DNA of 5,838 bases from Blastocatellia bacterium. GTDB taxonomy: Bacteria > Acidobacteriota > Blastocatellia > Pyrinomonadales > Pyrinomonadaceae. Position 1 is the stretch's first letter; every line of letters starts with the position of its first letter. A program made the translations under genes and the position numbers. Location of the stretch: contig JACDAY010000027.1 of assembly GCA_013695195.1 (NCBI GenBank), positions 1-5,838 of the forward strand. Direction: 5' to 3'. The notes under the pieces were generated by a model. The model was not told the DNA's origin and did no database searches. It saw nothing but the letters and a program-made list of their open reading frames with translations. Shown one piece after another: positions 1 through 5,083 of the stretch.

Positions 1-236
1 ACATCGCGCCCTTTTCCTGTCAGTCGGACTCCGTAATACGGTATGTGCGCGACGAGCGATTGCCGCTCCATTTGTTTAAGCATACGTGAAACGGCGGGCG
101 GGCTGACCTGTAGATGCTCTGCTAAATCCCTGGTCGAAGCATCCGATTTCTGCTCTACTCCACGCTCGGATAAACTCCAGATAGCCTTCAGATAATCTTC
201 TTTTGAAACAGTAAGTTTTTTTGTGTATTCAACCAT
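1..236 (-). CDS. DtxR/MntR-family metal-dependent transcriptional repressor (partial, 3' end outside window)
   Basis: My reading gives 78 complete codons from ATG at 236, running off the window at base 1, so the metal-binding/dimerisation domain is mostly missing. Visible are the first helix of the family (SKEDYLKAIW, residues 11-20), a winged helix-turn-helix (about 33-62, with VSPPAVSRMLKQM as recognition helix) and the wing ending in RLTGKG (71-76), the usual DtxR-family pattern. Such proteins bind Fe(II) or Mn(II) and repress metal-uptake genes when metal is plentiful. Asp14 aligns with the Mn-type ligand Asp8 of B. subtilis MntR, where DtxR has Met10, so specificity is open. The gene follows feoB by 70 bp of repeats. 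No good Shine-Dalgarno sequence precedes the ATG, but the start fits the family's usual N-terminus. It is the likely regulator of the feo promoter at 2789-2833 (inference). Confidence 0.92.
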   Translation of the reverse strand, partial: MVEYTKKLTVSKEDYLKAIWSLSERGVEQKSDASTRDLAEHLQVSPPAVSRMLKQMERQSLVAHIPYYGVRLTGKGRD

Positions 237-241
237 AAATA

Positions 242-308
242 GAGTTCAAAGTTCAAAGTAAAATGTTCAAAGTAATAGTCTTGACGTTGAACCTGGAACT
301 TTGAACTT
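242..308. repeat. GTTCAAA heptamer repeats and 11-bp inverted repeat between feoB and the repressor gene
   Basis: On the plus strand GTTCAAA occurs at 244-250, 251-257 and 265-271, with the inverse TTTGAAC at 300-306 and a variant GTTGAAC at 286-292. AAGTTCAAAGT (249-259) and ACTTTGAACTT (298-308) form a perfect 11-bp inverted repeat around a 38-nt interior, so RNA from either strand could fold here. The right arm overlaps the stop codon of the FeoB permease half (307-309). There is no U-run after the stem on either strand, so it does not look like an ordinary intrinsic terminator. Similar heptamer tracts may occur elsewhere in the genome, which cannot be seen from this window. Confidence 0.75.
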
Positions 309-1713
309 AAAAAAATAACCGCGCCGCCGTTGCCGTCAAAAGGCAAACCGCGATGCCTAGAACGACCGGCAAAATTGTGGAGATCGTCGTCCATTTCAAG
401 CTGCGCGTTTCCTGCCAGATCGTCCAGATGGTCGTACTGCACGGATTGTGCAGTAGGCTGAAAAGCAATAAATTGATTCCCGTCAAAAGCGTCCAGCCGC
501 CCATCCCGGTTAAAACTTCCTGAATCTGCATATCGTCGTCGATTCCGCTCATCACTCCGGTTTGCGCTAAACCGGATTTTGACAAATTAAGCGTCAGCAT
601 CAGAATCGTCGGGATAACGATTTCATTGGCCGGAATCGCTACGATATAGGCGAGAAGGATTACGCCGTTCAAACCGATCAAGAGGCCGAAGGGATTGAGA
701 AAAGAAATGAGGTGCGTGGCAATGCTCGCTTCGCCGATGTTAATGTTGCTGATCAACCAAATTACCGCACCCGCCGGAGCCGCCATTATCACGGCACGTT
801 TCAAAACTATCAACGTCCGGTCGATAATTGATTTGTAAAGCGTCTGCCAGATTTGCGGCGGGCGATACGGCGGCAGCTCCAGGCTAAAACTCGACGCTTC
901 GCCCTTCAGCCAGGTCTTCGACAAAAACGCCGAAACAAGAAGTGTGAATATTACTCCGAGAATCGCTATAGCAACCACGCTCGTCGCCGCGATAAAACTC
1001 GCCATAAAAGGCGGCGCGGTGGCGCCGACGAAAATCGCGCCGATTAAAATCAGCGTTCCCCAACGGCCGTTGCAGATCGCAAAATTATTCGTAACGATCG
1101 CAATCATCCGCTCGCGCGGGCTGTCGATGATCCTGGTCGAAACCACGCCCGCCGCGTTGCAGCCGTAACCCATCATCATCGTCAGGGCTTGTTTGCCGTG
1201 AGCTCCGGCACGTTTGAAAAGCCGGTCGAGGTTAAAGGCCACGCGCGGCAGATAGCCCAAATCTTCGAGCAATGTGAAAAGCGGAAAAAAAATCGCCATC
1301 GGCGGCAGCATAACGCTTACCACCCAAGCCGTCGCCAGATAAACGCCGTCGATCCAAAAACCAGACAACCACCACGGCGCGTTCAAGGCTGCTGCAACAC
1401 CGTGCAGAGCATTATAAACCGTGCCCTGCAGAAGCTCACCGAGCATCGCCGACGGTATGTTCGCCCCCGCGATCGTTAGCCAAAACACACCCGTCAAAAG
1501 CAGAATCATCAACGGAAAACCCCATAGACGGCTGGTTAAAATACGGTCGAACTTTTGTTCGAGATTTCCCGTCTGCTCGCCGGCGGAAACGGCGCGGCCG
1601 GCGATTGCACCGGCATCCGAGTAAATGGCTTCGGTTAACCTGTCGTGCAGATTGCCGCCGACTTCGCCACGCAGACGGGCGGCGTTATCTAATATGGCTT
1701 CGGAATTTGTCAT
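307..1713 (-). CDS. feoB: FeoB membrane permease half (ferrous iron transport protein B, C-terminal part)
   Basis: 468 residues forming the membrane part of the Fe(II) transporter FeoB in the inner membrane. Residues about 1-60 match the end of the soluble S-domain and the lead-in to the membrane (KFDRILTSRLWG, 54-65). Several hydrophobic segments follow, starting at about 64-84. Family landmarks are EDLGYLPR (150-157), the GYGCN motif with Cys185 (182-186), SPRERMIAIVTNNF (198-211) then CNGR (214-217), PANE (361-364) and HNPCSTT with Cys425 (422-428); Cys185 and Cys425 are the likely conserved pore cysteines. The start is the ATG at 1713, led by GGAGG (1725-1729) at an 11-nt spacing, long but workable. 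Upstream the frame continues through GTA to the TAA of the G-domain gene, so one stop codon separates the two halves. Together they give about 742 residues, normal for a complete FeoB. The stop lies inside the heptamer repeat. Confidence 0.95.
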   Translation of the reverse strand: MTNSEAILDNAARLRGEVGGNLHDRLTEAIYSDAGAIAGRAVSAGEQTGNLEQKFDRILTSRLWGFPLMILLLTGVFWLTIAGANIPSAMLGELLQGTVYNALHGVAAALNAPWWLSGFWIDGVYLATAWVVSVMLPPMAIFFPLFTLLEDLGYLPRVAFNLDRLFKRAGAHGKQALTMMMGYGCNAAGVVSTRIIDSPRERMIAIVTNNFAICNGRWGTLILIGAIFVGATAPPFMASFIAATSVVAIAILGVIFTLLVSAFLSKTWLKGEASSFSLELPPYRPPQIWQTLYKSIIDRTLIVLKRAVIMAAPAGAVIWLISNINIGEASIATHLISFLNPFGLLIGLNGVILLAYIVAIPANEIVIPTILMLTLNLSKSGLAQTGVMSGIDDDMQIQEVLTGMGGWTLLTGINLLLFSLLHNPCSTTIWTIWQETRSLKWTTISTILPVVLGIAVCLLTATAARLFF

Positions 1714-1716
1714 TAC

Positions 1717-2538
1717 TTATCTCGCCTCCAACTGCACAAGCGGCGGAAAGACGTTCGCAGCACGGACAGTGCCGAGCGTTGCCGTTTGTACGGCATTGAT
1801 TATGCTTTCGTCGCCTTCGAGCAGGCGAAGCGCAACCCAGCGTGCATTTGGTAAATCCTCGAATTGGCCATGAAGCTGCGTCGCAAGGGTGTCTATTGCG
1901 TTTTCCAATATATCGTCCGTATATTTGATCCGGTGAGGACGCGCCTGAAACTCACCACTTGAGACCTGCTCGATGGCGCCTAATAGTTCGTCCACGCCTT
2001 TGCCGCTTCGGGCCGCCATCGATACAACCGGGACACCCAGATCGCGTGCCAGCGAACGCTCATCAACCTTTATATTGTTGCGGCCGGCTTCGTCAATTAA
2101 ATTCAAAGCGACAACAGCTCGATCCGTAATTTCGAGAATCTGCAGAACAAGATTGAGGTTTCTTTCGAGGCGCGTCGCGTCCGCAACGACAACCGTTACG
2201 TCGGGTTTTCCAAAAAGCACAAAGTCACGGGCAATTTCTTCGTCAACGCTCGTTGACAGCAAAGAGTAAGTGCCGGGCAAGTCCACGAGCTTAAATTTTT
2301 TGCCGCCGAGCGTAAAAGCCCCTTCGGCTCGCGTAACTGTTTTGCCGGCCCAATTTCCGACGTGCTGATTAAGTCCGGTCAGAGCGTTAAAAATCGTGCT
2401 TTTGCCGGTGTTCGGATTGCCTGCGAGAGCGACAACGTAATCCCAATTCCCGGTTTTTATACCGAGCTTGGCCAAGTGCGCCGTGTTGCAGCCGGAAGCG
2501 CACGAGCCGCATTGAATAGCAGTTTCTGCGTGACTCAT
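1717..2538 (-). CDS. feoB: FeoB GTPase half (FeoB small GTPase domain protein with Cys-rich N-terminus)
   Basis: 273 residues; the cytosolic G domain that drives Fe(II) import by FeoB. GTPase motifs are complete: G1 GNPNTGKST (40-48), switch I GNWAGKTV with the G2 threonine at 67, G3 DLPGTYSL (86-93), G4 NLID (146-149) and G5 VSMAARSGKG (172-181). The start of the helical S-domain follows (ARWVALRLLEGDESI, roughly residues 232-246). Ahead of G1 is an extension of about 30 residues with Cys10, Cys13 and Cys17 (CxxCxxxC), absent from the E. coli protein. The start overlaps the feoA stop in ATGA (2535-2538), and a purine-rich ribosome site lies in the feoA tail, so the genes are coupled. The protein ends at TAA inside the S-domain, before the second set of helices, which are encoded by the next gene in the same frame. 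Whether this is a natural split or a recent nonsense mutation is not decided by the sequence. Confidence 0.95.
   Translation of the reverse strand: MSHAETAIQCGSCASGCNTAHLAKLGIKTGNWDYVVALAGNPNTGKSTIFNALTGLNQHVGNWAGKTVTRAEGAFTLGGKKFKLVDLPGTYSLLSTSVDEEIARDFVLFGKPDVTVVVADATRLERNLNLVLQILEITDRAVVALNLIDEAGRNNIKVDERSLARDLGVPVVSMAARSGKGVDELLGAIEQVSSGEFQARPHRIKYTDDILENAIDTLATQLHGQFEDLPNARWVALRLLEGDESIINAVQTATLGTVRAANVFPPLVQLEAR
1725..1729 (-). promoter_or_regulatory. Ribosome binding site of the FeoB permease half, inside the preceding gene
   Basis: GGAGG on the minus strand lies in the last sense codons of the G-domain gene (Leu-Glu-Ala-Arg), 11 nt before the ATG at 1713. It supports independent re-initiation after the TAA at 1717-1719, hence translational coupling, although the spacing is longer than the usual 5-9 nt. 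Confidence 0.5.
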
Positions 2539-2762
2539 CCTTCTTCCTCAACTTCAATCAACTCGGCTTGTTCACGCCGGAGCGCGATAACAGCACTGCG
2601 AATTCGATATGCAACCGGATCGCCGAGCGGGCTCGCCATTACATTTTCAATAAGCGTGCCGGGCAAAATGCCTAAATCTACCATTCGTCGCCGTTCCGTG
2701 TCCTTACTGTAAATTCCTTTGACTGTGGCGGTGCGTCCTGCTTTGAGCATGTTAAGCGTCAT
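2535..2762 (-). CDS. feoA: FeoA, small SH3-like partner of the ferrous iron transporter
   Basis: 75 residues, the usual FeoA length. FeoA is a small cytosolic SH3-like beta-barrel protein needed for or modulating FeoB-driven Fe(II) uptake. Visible family signatures are the early glycine-containing strand (AGRTATVKGI, about 8-17), RRRMVDLGILPGTLIE (24-39), and the hallmark GDPVAYRIRSAVIALRREQA (47-66). The ATG at 2762 is preceded by AGGA about 8 nt upstream; a second in-frame Met at residue 5 is possible but would leave a poorer ribosome site. It is the first gene of the operon, about 27-35 nt downstream of the predicted TATAAT box, and it overlaps the FeoB G-domain gene by 4 bp (ATGA). Confidence 0.95.
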   Translation of the reverse strand: MTLNMLKAGRTATVKGIYSKDTERRRMVDLGILPGTLIENVMASPLGDPVAYRIRSAVIALRREQAELIEVEEEG

Positions 2763-2788
2763 AATTACGTCCTGTCTTTTTTCAAAAA

Positions 2789-2803
2789 TGAACCTTGGTT
2801 AAA
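2789..2803 (-). promoter_or_regulatory. Proximal candidate operator of the feo promoter (DtxR-like dyad)
   Basis: On the minus strand the site reads TTTAACCAAGGTTCA: arms AACC and GGTT around AA, extended by a near-match T-(T/C)A. It starts right after the TATAAT box and would cover the transcription start, a good place for repression. The composition resembles DtxR/MntR-family sites with TTAACC/GGTTAA-type arms. Assignment to the repressor gene at 1-236 is inference. Confidence 0.5.
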
Positions 2804-2808
2804 TTATA
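2803..2808 (-). promoter_or_regulatory. -10 box of the feo operon promoter
   Basis: A perfect TATAAT on the minus strand, about 41 nt upstream of the feoA ATG, in an AT-rich stretch. No convincing -35 hexamer is present at 16-18 nt; the position is occupied by the distal dyad instead. The 5' leader would be short (about 30-35 nt), leaving no room for a riboswitch. Confidence 0.6.
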
Positions 2809-2819
2809 CACTAAAATTT

Positions 2820-2833
2820 TTAACTTTGGTTAA
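2820..2833 (-). promoter_or_regulatory. Distal candidate operator of the feo promoter
   Basis: The minus strand reads TTAACCAAAGTTAA, a perfect 5-bp inverted repeat (TTAAC/GTTAA) around CAAA. It lies 12 nt upstream of the -10 box, in the -35 region. It shares TTAACCAA with the proximal dyad; the two copies are 31 bp apart, about three helical turns, so paired binding on one DNA face is possible (inference). Confidence 0.45.
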
Positions 2834-2845
2834 TATAATTCCCCG

Positions 2846-2887
2846 AAAAATCCGCAAGCCAATCGGGTTTGCCGATTTACTTGCGGA
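2846..2887 (-). terminator. Intrinsic terminator after the third ferritin-like gene
   Basis: The minus-strand RNA folds into a stem of UCCGCAAG with CUUGCGGA (8 bp, plus-strand 2880-2887 and 2851-2858) topped by a second perfect 6-bp stem (AAUCGG/CCGAUU) with a 5-nt loop. It is followed directly by UUUUU (2846-2850). It starts about 9 nt after the TAG at 2897-2899. It insulates the feo promoter from upstream read-through. No T-run follows on the plus strand, so it works in one direction only. Confidence 0.9.
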
Positions 2888-2896
2888 AATTTACGA

Positions 2897-3859
2897 CTAG
2901 AGACCAAGTCTGCGTCTGGTTCTGAACGTATTAACTCCGTTCGGGAAGAAACCACCCTGGCTTGCTCCGCCAAGATAAACAATACGGAGAACCTGATCCA
3001 TATTGCGGCTGAACACCAGACCGTTTGCGTCGGCTGGCACGATGTTGGCTGCGGAACGCGAACCGGCGACTCCCGGGCCGATGATTCCCTGATCGAGATC
3101 GTCGGGGCCATCCACGGAATCTCTAAGGTCGGAAATTTTCTGTACGTTAGCCGCGATCATCAATGAAGGATCCATTGCGTTGCGGCCGTAAAGCACTGTG
3201 CGAATCTCGCTGGCGTGATAAGCCTCAACCGCAAGCAGGCCGGCGGCAGCTTCTAAAATGTCCTTGTCCACGATAAATCTCGCCGCACCTTTGTAGGCGG
3301 TAACGCCGACATCCTCGAAAATAAAGGCGGCGAGCAGGAAGTTTACCTCGTTGGCATATGCATCGAAGATCTGGCCCTGTGGGATGATCCCGGCCGCAAC
3401 TGCAGCAGCCGTGAAGGCGGGTCCGATATCGATGGTCGGAGCCGAGACTGCGAAGCTGCCAAGCGCCGATCGGATAAATCTGACGTGAGCTTCTTCGTCC
3501 TCGGCGATCTCGAATGCATACTGCCGGATGACATCGCTCGCGAATGCGACCTGACGCCCGCCGATCACTTGACCGACCGCTCCGAATCCGACACGGTCCT
3601 CTTGATTTAAACCTCTGCCGAACGCGGCACGAAGGTAAAACTCAGCCTCCAGGTATTCGAGGTTTAAGGCAAAGTTAAGAATATTAACATCCGTAATATC
3701 CAGATTCTGGCCTTGTGCTGCCTCGGCGACCGAGTTAAACCCACTTAGCTGGCTCAGTGTCAGTGCTCCGAGGCCGGCAAGGCCGGTTTGCGTCAGAAAT
3801 CGCCGCCGGCTTCTGCGAGTAGTGATAAAACTTTTTAAACTATCAGATAAATCATTCAT
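2897..3859 (-). CDS. Tat-exported ferritin-like domain protein (third of the trio)
   Basis: 320 residues. The N-terminus carries a clear twin-arginine signal, SRRRFL (17-22), a hydrophobic stretch (about 24-40) and a possible AEA-type cleavage site near residue 47, so it should act outside the cytoplasm. The body matches the ferritin-like four-helix bundle (Ferritin_2-type): Glu68/Glu71 in LEYLEAEFY, ExxH at Glu122-His125, Glu182 in FEDVGVTAY, and ExxH at Glu212-His215, a full putative di-iron ligand set. Oxidising or binding iron is inferred; this family is poorly characterised. After helix 4 is an extra tail of about 100 residues rich in Gly/Asp, containing DQVLRIVYLGG (288-298) and ending in an Arg-rich stretch. 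The ATG at 3859 follows GGAGGA (3866-3871) at 6 nt. A strong terminator follows and a 415-bp gap precedes, so it probably has its own promoter or processed leader. Confidence 0.88.
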   Translation of the reverse strand: MNDLSDSLKSFITTRRSRRRFLTQTGLAGLGALTLSQLSGFNSVAEAAQGQNLDITDVNILNFALNLEYLEAEFYLRAAFGRGLNQEDRVGFGAVGQVIGGRQVAFASDVIRQYAFEIAEDEEAHVRFIRSALGSFAVSAPTIDIGPAFTAAAVAAGIIPQGQIFDAYANEVNFLLAAFIFEDVGVTAYKGAARFIVDKDILEAAAGLLAVEAYHASEIRTVLYGRNAMDPSLMIAANVQKISDLRDSVDGPDDLDQGIIGPGVAGSRSAANIVPADANGLVFSRNMDQVLRIVYLGGASQGGFFPNGVNTFRTRRRLGL

Positions 3860-3865
3860 TGTAAG

Positions 3866-3871
3866 TCCTCC
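3866..3871 (-). promoter_or_regulatory. Ribosome binding site of the third ferritin-like gene
   Basis: GGAGGA on the minus strand, 6 nt before the ATG at 3859; it fixes the start of the 320-residue protein and places the twin-arginine motif at residues 17-22. Confidence 0.8.
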
Positions 3872-3963
3872 GTATGCGCACTATGGCGCGTCATGTTTGT
3901 ATTTAATGTTAGGGAGATTGCCAACTCCCATTATCATTGAGATGTCCCCTCAATAGCGTCATA

Positions 3964-4074
3964 TCAAAATAGAAAGAGGCGCTTAGTTCGAACGTCTCTT
4001 TGTTTTGCAAGGGATGGACCTACTGCAGCAGCAAAATCCGGCGAGTAAATGCAGCCTACGGCTTTAATTTTCAT
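3964..4074 (-). CDS. Possible small protein of 36 residues (unrecognised)
   Basis: An ATG at 4074 opens 36 codons, ending at TGA 3964-3966. It is preceded by an AAGGGAAGG stretch ending 4 nt before the ATG, a plausible ribosome site. The peptide starts MKIKAVGCIYSPDFAAAVG, has one cysteine and no acidic cluster, and ends in a basic-hydrophobic tail (KRLFLF). It has no transmembrane segment that I can make out and resembles nothing I know. The last third overlaps the 9-bp stem at 3973-4001. It could be a leader peptide, an unannotated small protein, or chance: an open frame of this length arises often in unconstrained DNA, and the ribosome site is the main support. Confidence 0.25.
   Translation of the reverse strand: MKIKAVGCIYSPDFAAAVGPSLAKQRDVRTKRLFLF
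3973..4001 (-). terminator. Candidate weak terminator or attenuator hairpin
   Basis: On the minus strand AAAGAGACG pairs with CGCCTCTTT (9 bp, one G-U) around an 11-nt loop, followed by a broken T-rich stretch (CTATTTTGAT). The U-run is poor, so termination may be partial. It lies about 270 nt after the stop of the second ferritin-like gene and about 115 nt before the third gene, so it could end the first transcript or act in the leader of the third. Confidence 0.4.
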
Positions 4075-4107
4075 TAGTCCTTCCCTTATTCGTTAACCAA
4101 CACCCGA

Positions 4108-4126
4108 TTATCCGTCTAACGGATAA
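4108..4126. repeat. Perfect 8-bp inverted repeat with 3-nt loop
   Basis: TTATCCGT and ACGGATAA are perfect complements separated by CTA (plus strand). No T-run follows on either strand, so it is more likely an RNA structure or protein site than a terminator. Function unknown. Confidence 0.6.
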
Positions 4127-4180
4127 CATCTGCACTCGATTCGTTGCTTAAGAGGATTTTACTCCTTTTGAAAGCAACCG

Positions 4181-4200
4181 TTTGTATTCTGTAATACAAA
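4181..4200. repeat. Perfect 8-bp dyad, operator-like
   Basis: TTTGTATT and AATACAAA flank CTGT, a 20-bp near-symmetrical site in AT-rich DNA about 75 nt after the second ferritin-like gene. Its symmetry, AT content and short spacer resemble a binding site for a dimeric regulator, but I cannot match it to a named family, and a hairpin role is also possible. Confidence 0.5.
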
Positions 4201-4274
4201 AAATGATTTTAATGCCTCCAATCCGCTCGACAGGCCGCTTTCTATTCCAGTCGGACCGCCGGCCGATTAGCGTT

Positions 4275-5069
4275 TTAGCCATTACTTCTGATAAAAAGCG
4301 ATGCGATCGCCATAACTTGCTCCTTCGTCAACGGCTCGTCAAATGCCTGCGAAGCTATCTTACTTGACGATCCGGGCAAGGCTGCGACATTTACCCCACC
4401 CTGTGTAGTATTGCCTTCGCCGTTGTAAACGGGCTGTGTCGCTGCGGGCAAAGTTCCGCGCGAATCGCCAACGATCCACGGCGTTTCACCACGAAGACGT
4501 CTGACCATCGCAGCATGTCTGGCTTCGACAGAATGAATCTGCAAAGCCGTCGTTAAAATCATGTCGTTCGATCTCAAATTGCCCGCCTGGCCTTTGTAAG
4601 CGCGAACGCCCGTATCTTCGAAAGCTTGTGACACGGCCAGAAATGTCTGGTAGTTTCTGAATACATCCGCGAACATTCCGCGGGCTGTAAAATCGAATTG
4701 TGGCTTTGAAACTGCCCTACTTCCCAAAACCGAGCGCAAAAGATTGACGTGAGCGGTTTCGTGCTTGCTGATCTGCCCGAAAACATCTCGCGTTCCGGAG
4801 GGAATCAAGCCTGAAGAATTGAGTCCCATCCGATAAAAATCGTCTTCGAGGTATTCCAAAGTCAATGCGAAATTTAATACGTCAACGATTTTGCCAGGCA
4901 ATTTGCTGTCCTGTCCATAAGCTGTCCCGGCCAATGCACCGAACGAAATAATCGGCGTCGCCAAAGCGCCCGTCAATTTTTTTGCCTTTTCAATGGGCTC
5001 GCGCCGCGCAGTCATTTCATTAATATATTCGGGCTCGACCGTTTCTAATAGTGGTTTGTAATTATCCAT
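4275..5069 (-). CDS. Ferritin-like domain protein with degenerate twin-arginine signal (second of the trio)
   Basis: 264 residues. The ferritin-like bundle is plain: Glu72/Glu75 in LEYLEDDFY, ExxH at Glu104-His107, Glu151 in FEDTGVRAY, and ExxH at Glu182-His185, so the putative di-iron site is complete. The N-terminus aligns with the upstream gene without gaps: both begin with Asp-Asn after the start and have Arg22-Arg23. Here, however, the twin arginines are followed by Glu-Pro-Ile, not the Arg-Phe-Leu of the neighbour, and the next stretch is lysine-rich. A weak hydrophobic segment (about 33-50) ends in AYGQ, a possible cleavage site. Export by Tat is therefore uncertain. The C-terminus has EQVMAIASLFI (250-260), echoing the tails of the two sister proteins. 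It lies 12 nt after the previous gene and is surely co-transcribed. Its start is fixed by AGGAGGAGG 5 nt before the ATG. Confidence 0.88.
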   Translation of the reverse strand: MDNYKPLLETVEPEYINEMTARREPIEKAKKLTGALATPIISFGALAGTAYGQDSKLPGKIVDVLNFALTLEYLEDDFYRMGLNSSGLIPSGTRDVFGQISKHETAHVNLLRSVLGSRAVSKPQFDFTARGMFADVFRNYQTFLAVSQAFEDTGVRAYKGQAGNLRSNDMILTTALQIHSVEARHAAMVRRLRGETPWIVGDSRGTLPAATQPVYNGEGNTTQGGVNVAALPGSSSKIASQAFDEPLTKEQVMAIASLFIRSNG

Positions 5070-5074
5070 TGGTT

Positions 5075-5083
5075 CCTCCTCCT
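5075..5083 (-). promoter_or_regulatory. Strong ribosome binding site of the second ferritin-like gene, fused to the previous stop codon
   Basis: AGGAGGAGG on the minus strand begins within the TAG stop (5082-5084) of the upstream gene and ends 5 nt before the ATG at 5069. It decides the start codon and suggests strong, coupled translation. Confidence 0.85.

Larger units (their letters stand above)
3860..4274 (-). other. Hairpin-rich 415-bp intergenic region between ferritin-like genes 2 and 3
   Basis: No large gene. In minus-strand order it holds a dyad (4181-4200), a two-part stem (GTTGCTT/AAGCAAC, 4143-4178, with inner AGGA/TCCT), a hairpin (4108-4126), a small AGCC/GGCT hairpin (4053-4063), a possible 36-codon gene (3964-4074) whose end lies in a 9-bp stem (3973-4001), and two short stems near gene 3 (ATTGAG/CTCAAT 3936-3954; GGGAG/CTCCC 3912-3929). 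A weak promoter for gene 3 could be TTGGCA at 3919-3924 with TACAAA 17 nt downstream. No known riboswitch or RNA family was recognised. Confidence 0.55.

Noticed and set aside
242..308. CRISPR-like array in the repeat tract
   Set aside because: The units are 7 bp, partly contiguous and in both orientations, with no regular spacers and no cas genes.
1632..1639. GGTTAACC palindrome inside the FeoB permease gene as another operator
   Set aside because: It is an isolated short palindrome within coding sequence without flanking dyad match or promoter; chance is likely.
1717..1719. Recoding of the feoB stop as selenocysteine or pyrrolysine
   Set aside because: The stop is TAA, which is used for neither.
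853..2712. Several open frames of 64-116 codons on the plus strand across the feo genes
   Set aside because: They lie opposite strongly supported FeoA/FeoB reading frames, have biased Arg/Ser-rich composition and no family signatures; they are shadows of the minus-strand genes.
3930..3944. AATGATAATG upstream of the third ferritin-like gene as a Fur box
   Set aside because: Only about 10 of 19 positions fit the classical Fur consensus, and the second half-site is missing.
4093..4100. TTAACCAA in the 3860-4274 gap as a third DtxR-type operator
   Set aside because: It matches the feo dyads in one half only; no second arm and no promoter next to it.
4200..4274. Intrinsic terminator directly after the second ferritin-like gene
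   Set aside because: The GC-rich stem around 4251-4266 is short and not followed by a T-run; the T-run near 4200 is not preceded by a proper stem.
4182..4367. Plus-strand 61-codon frame starting in the gap and entering the second ferritin-like gene
   Set aside because: No ribosome site, and most of it is antisense to a well-supported gene.
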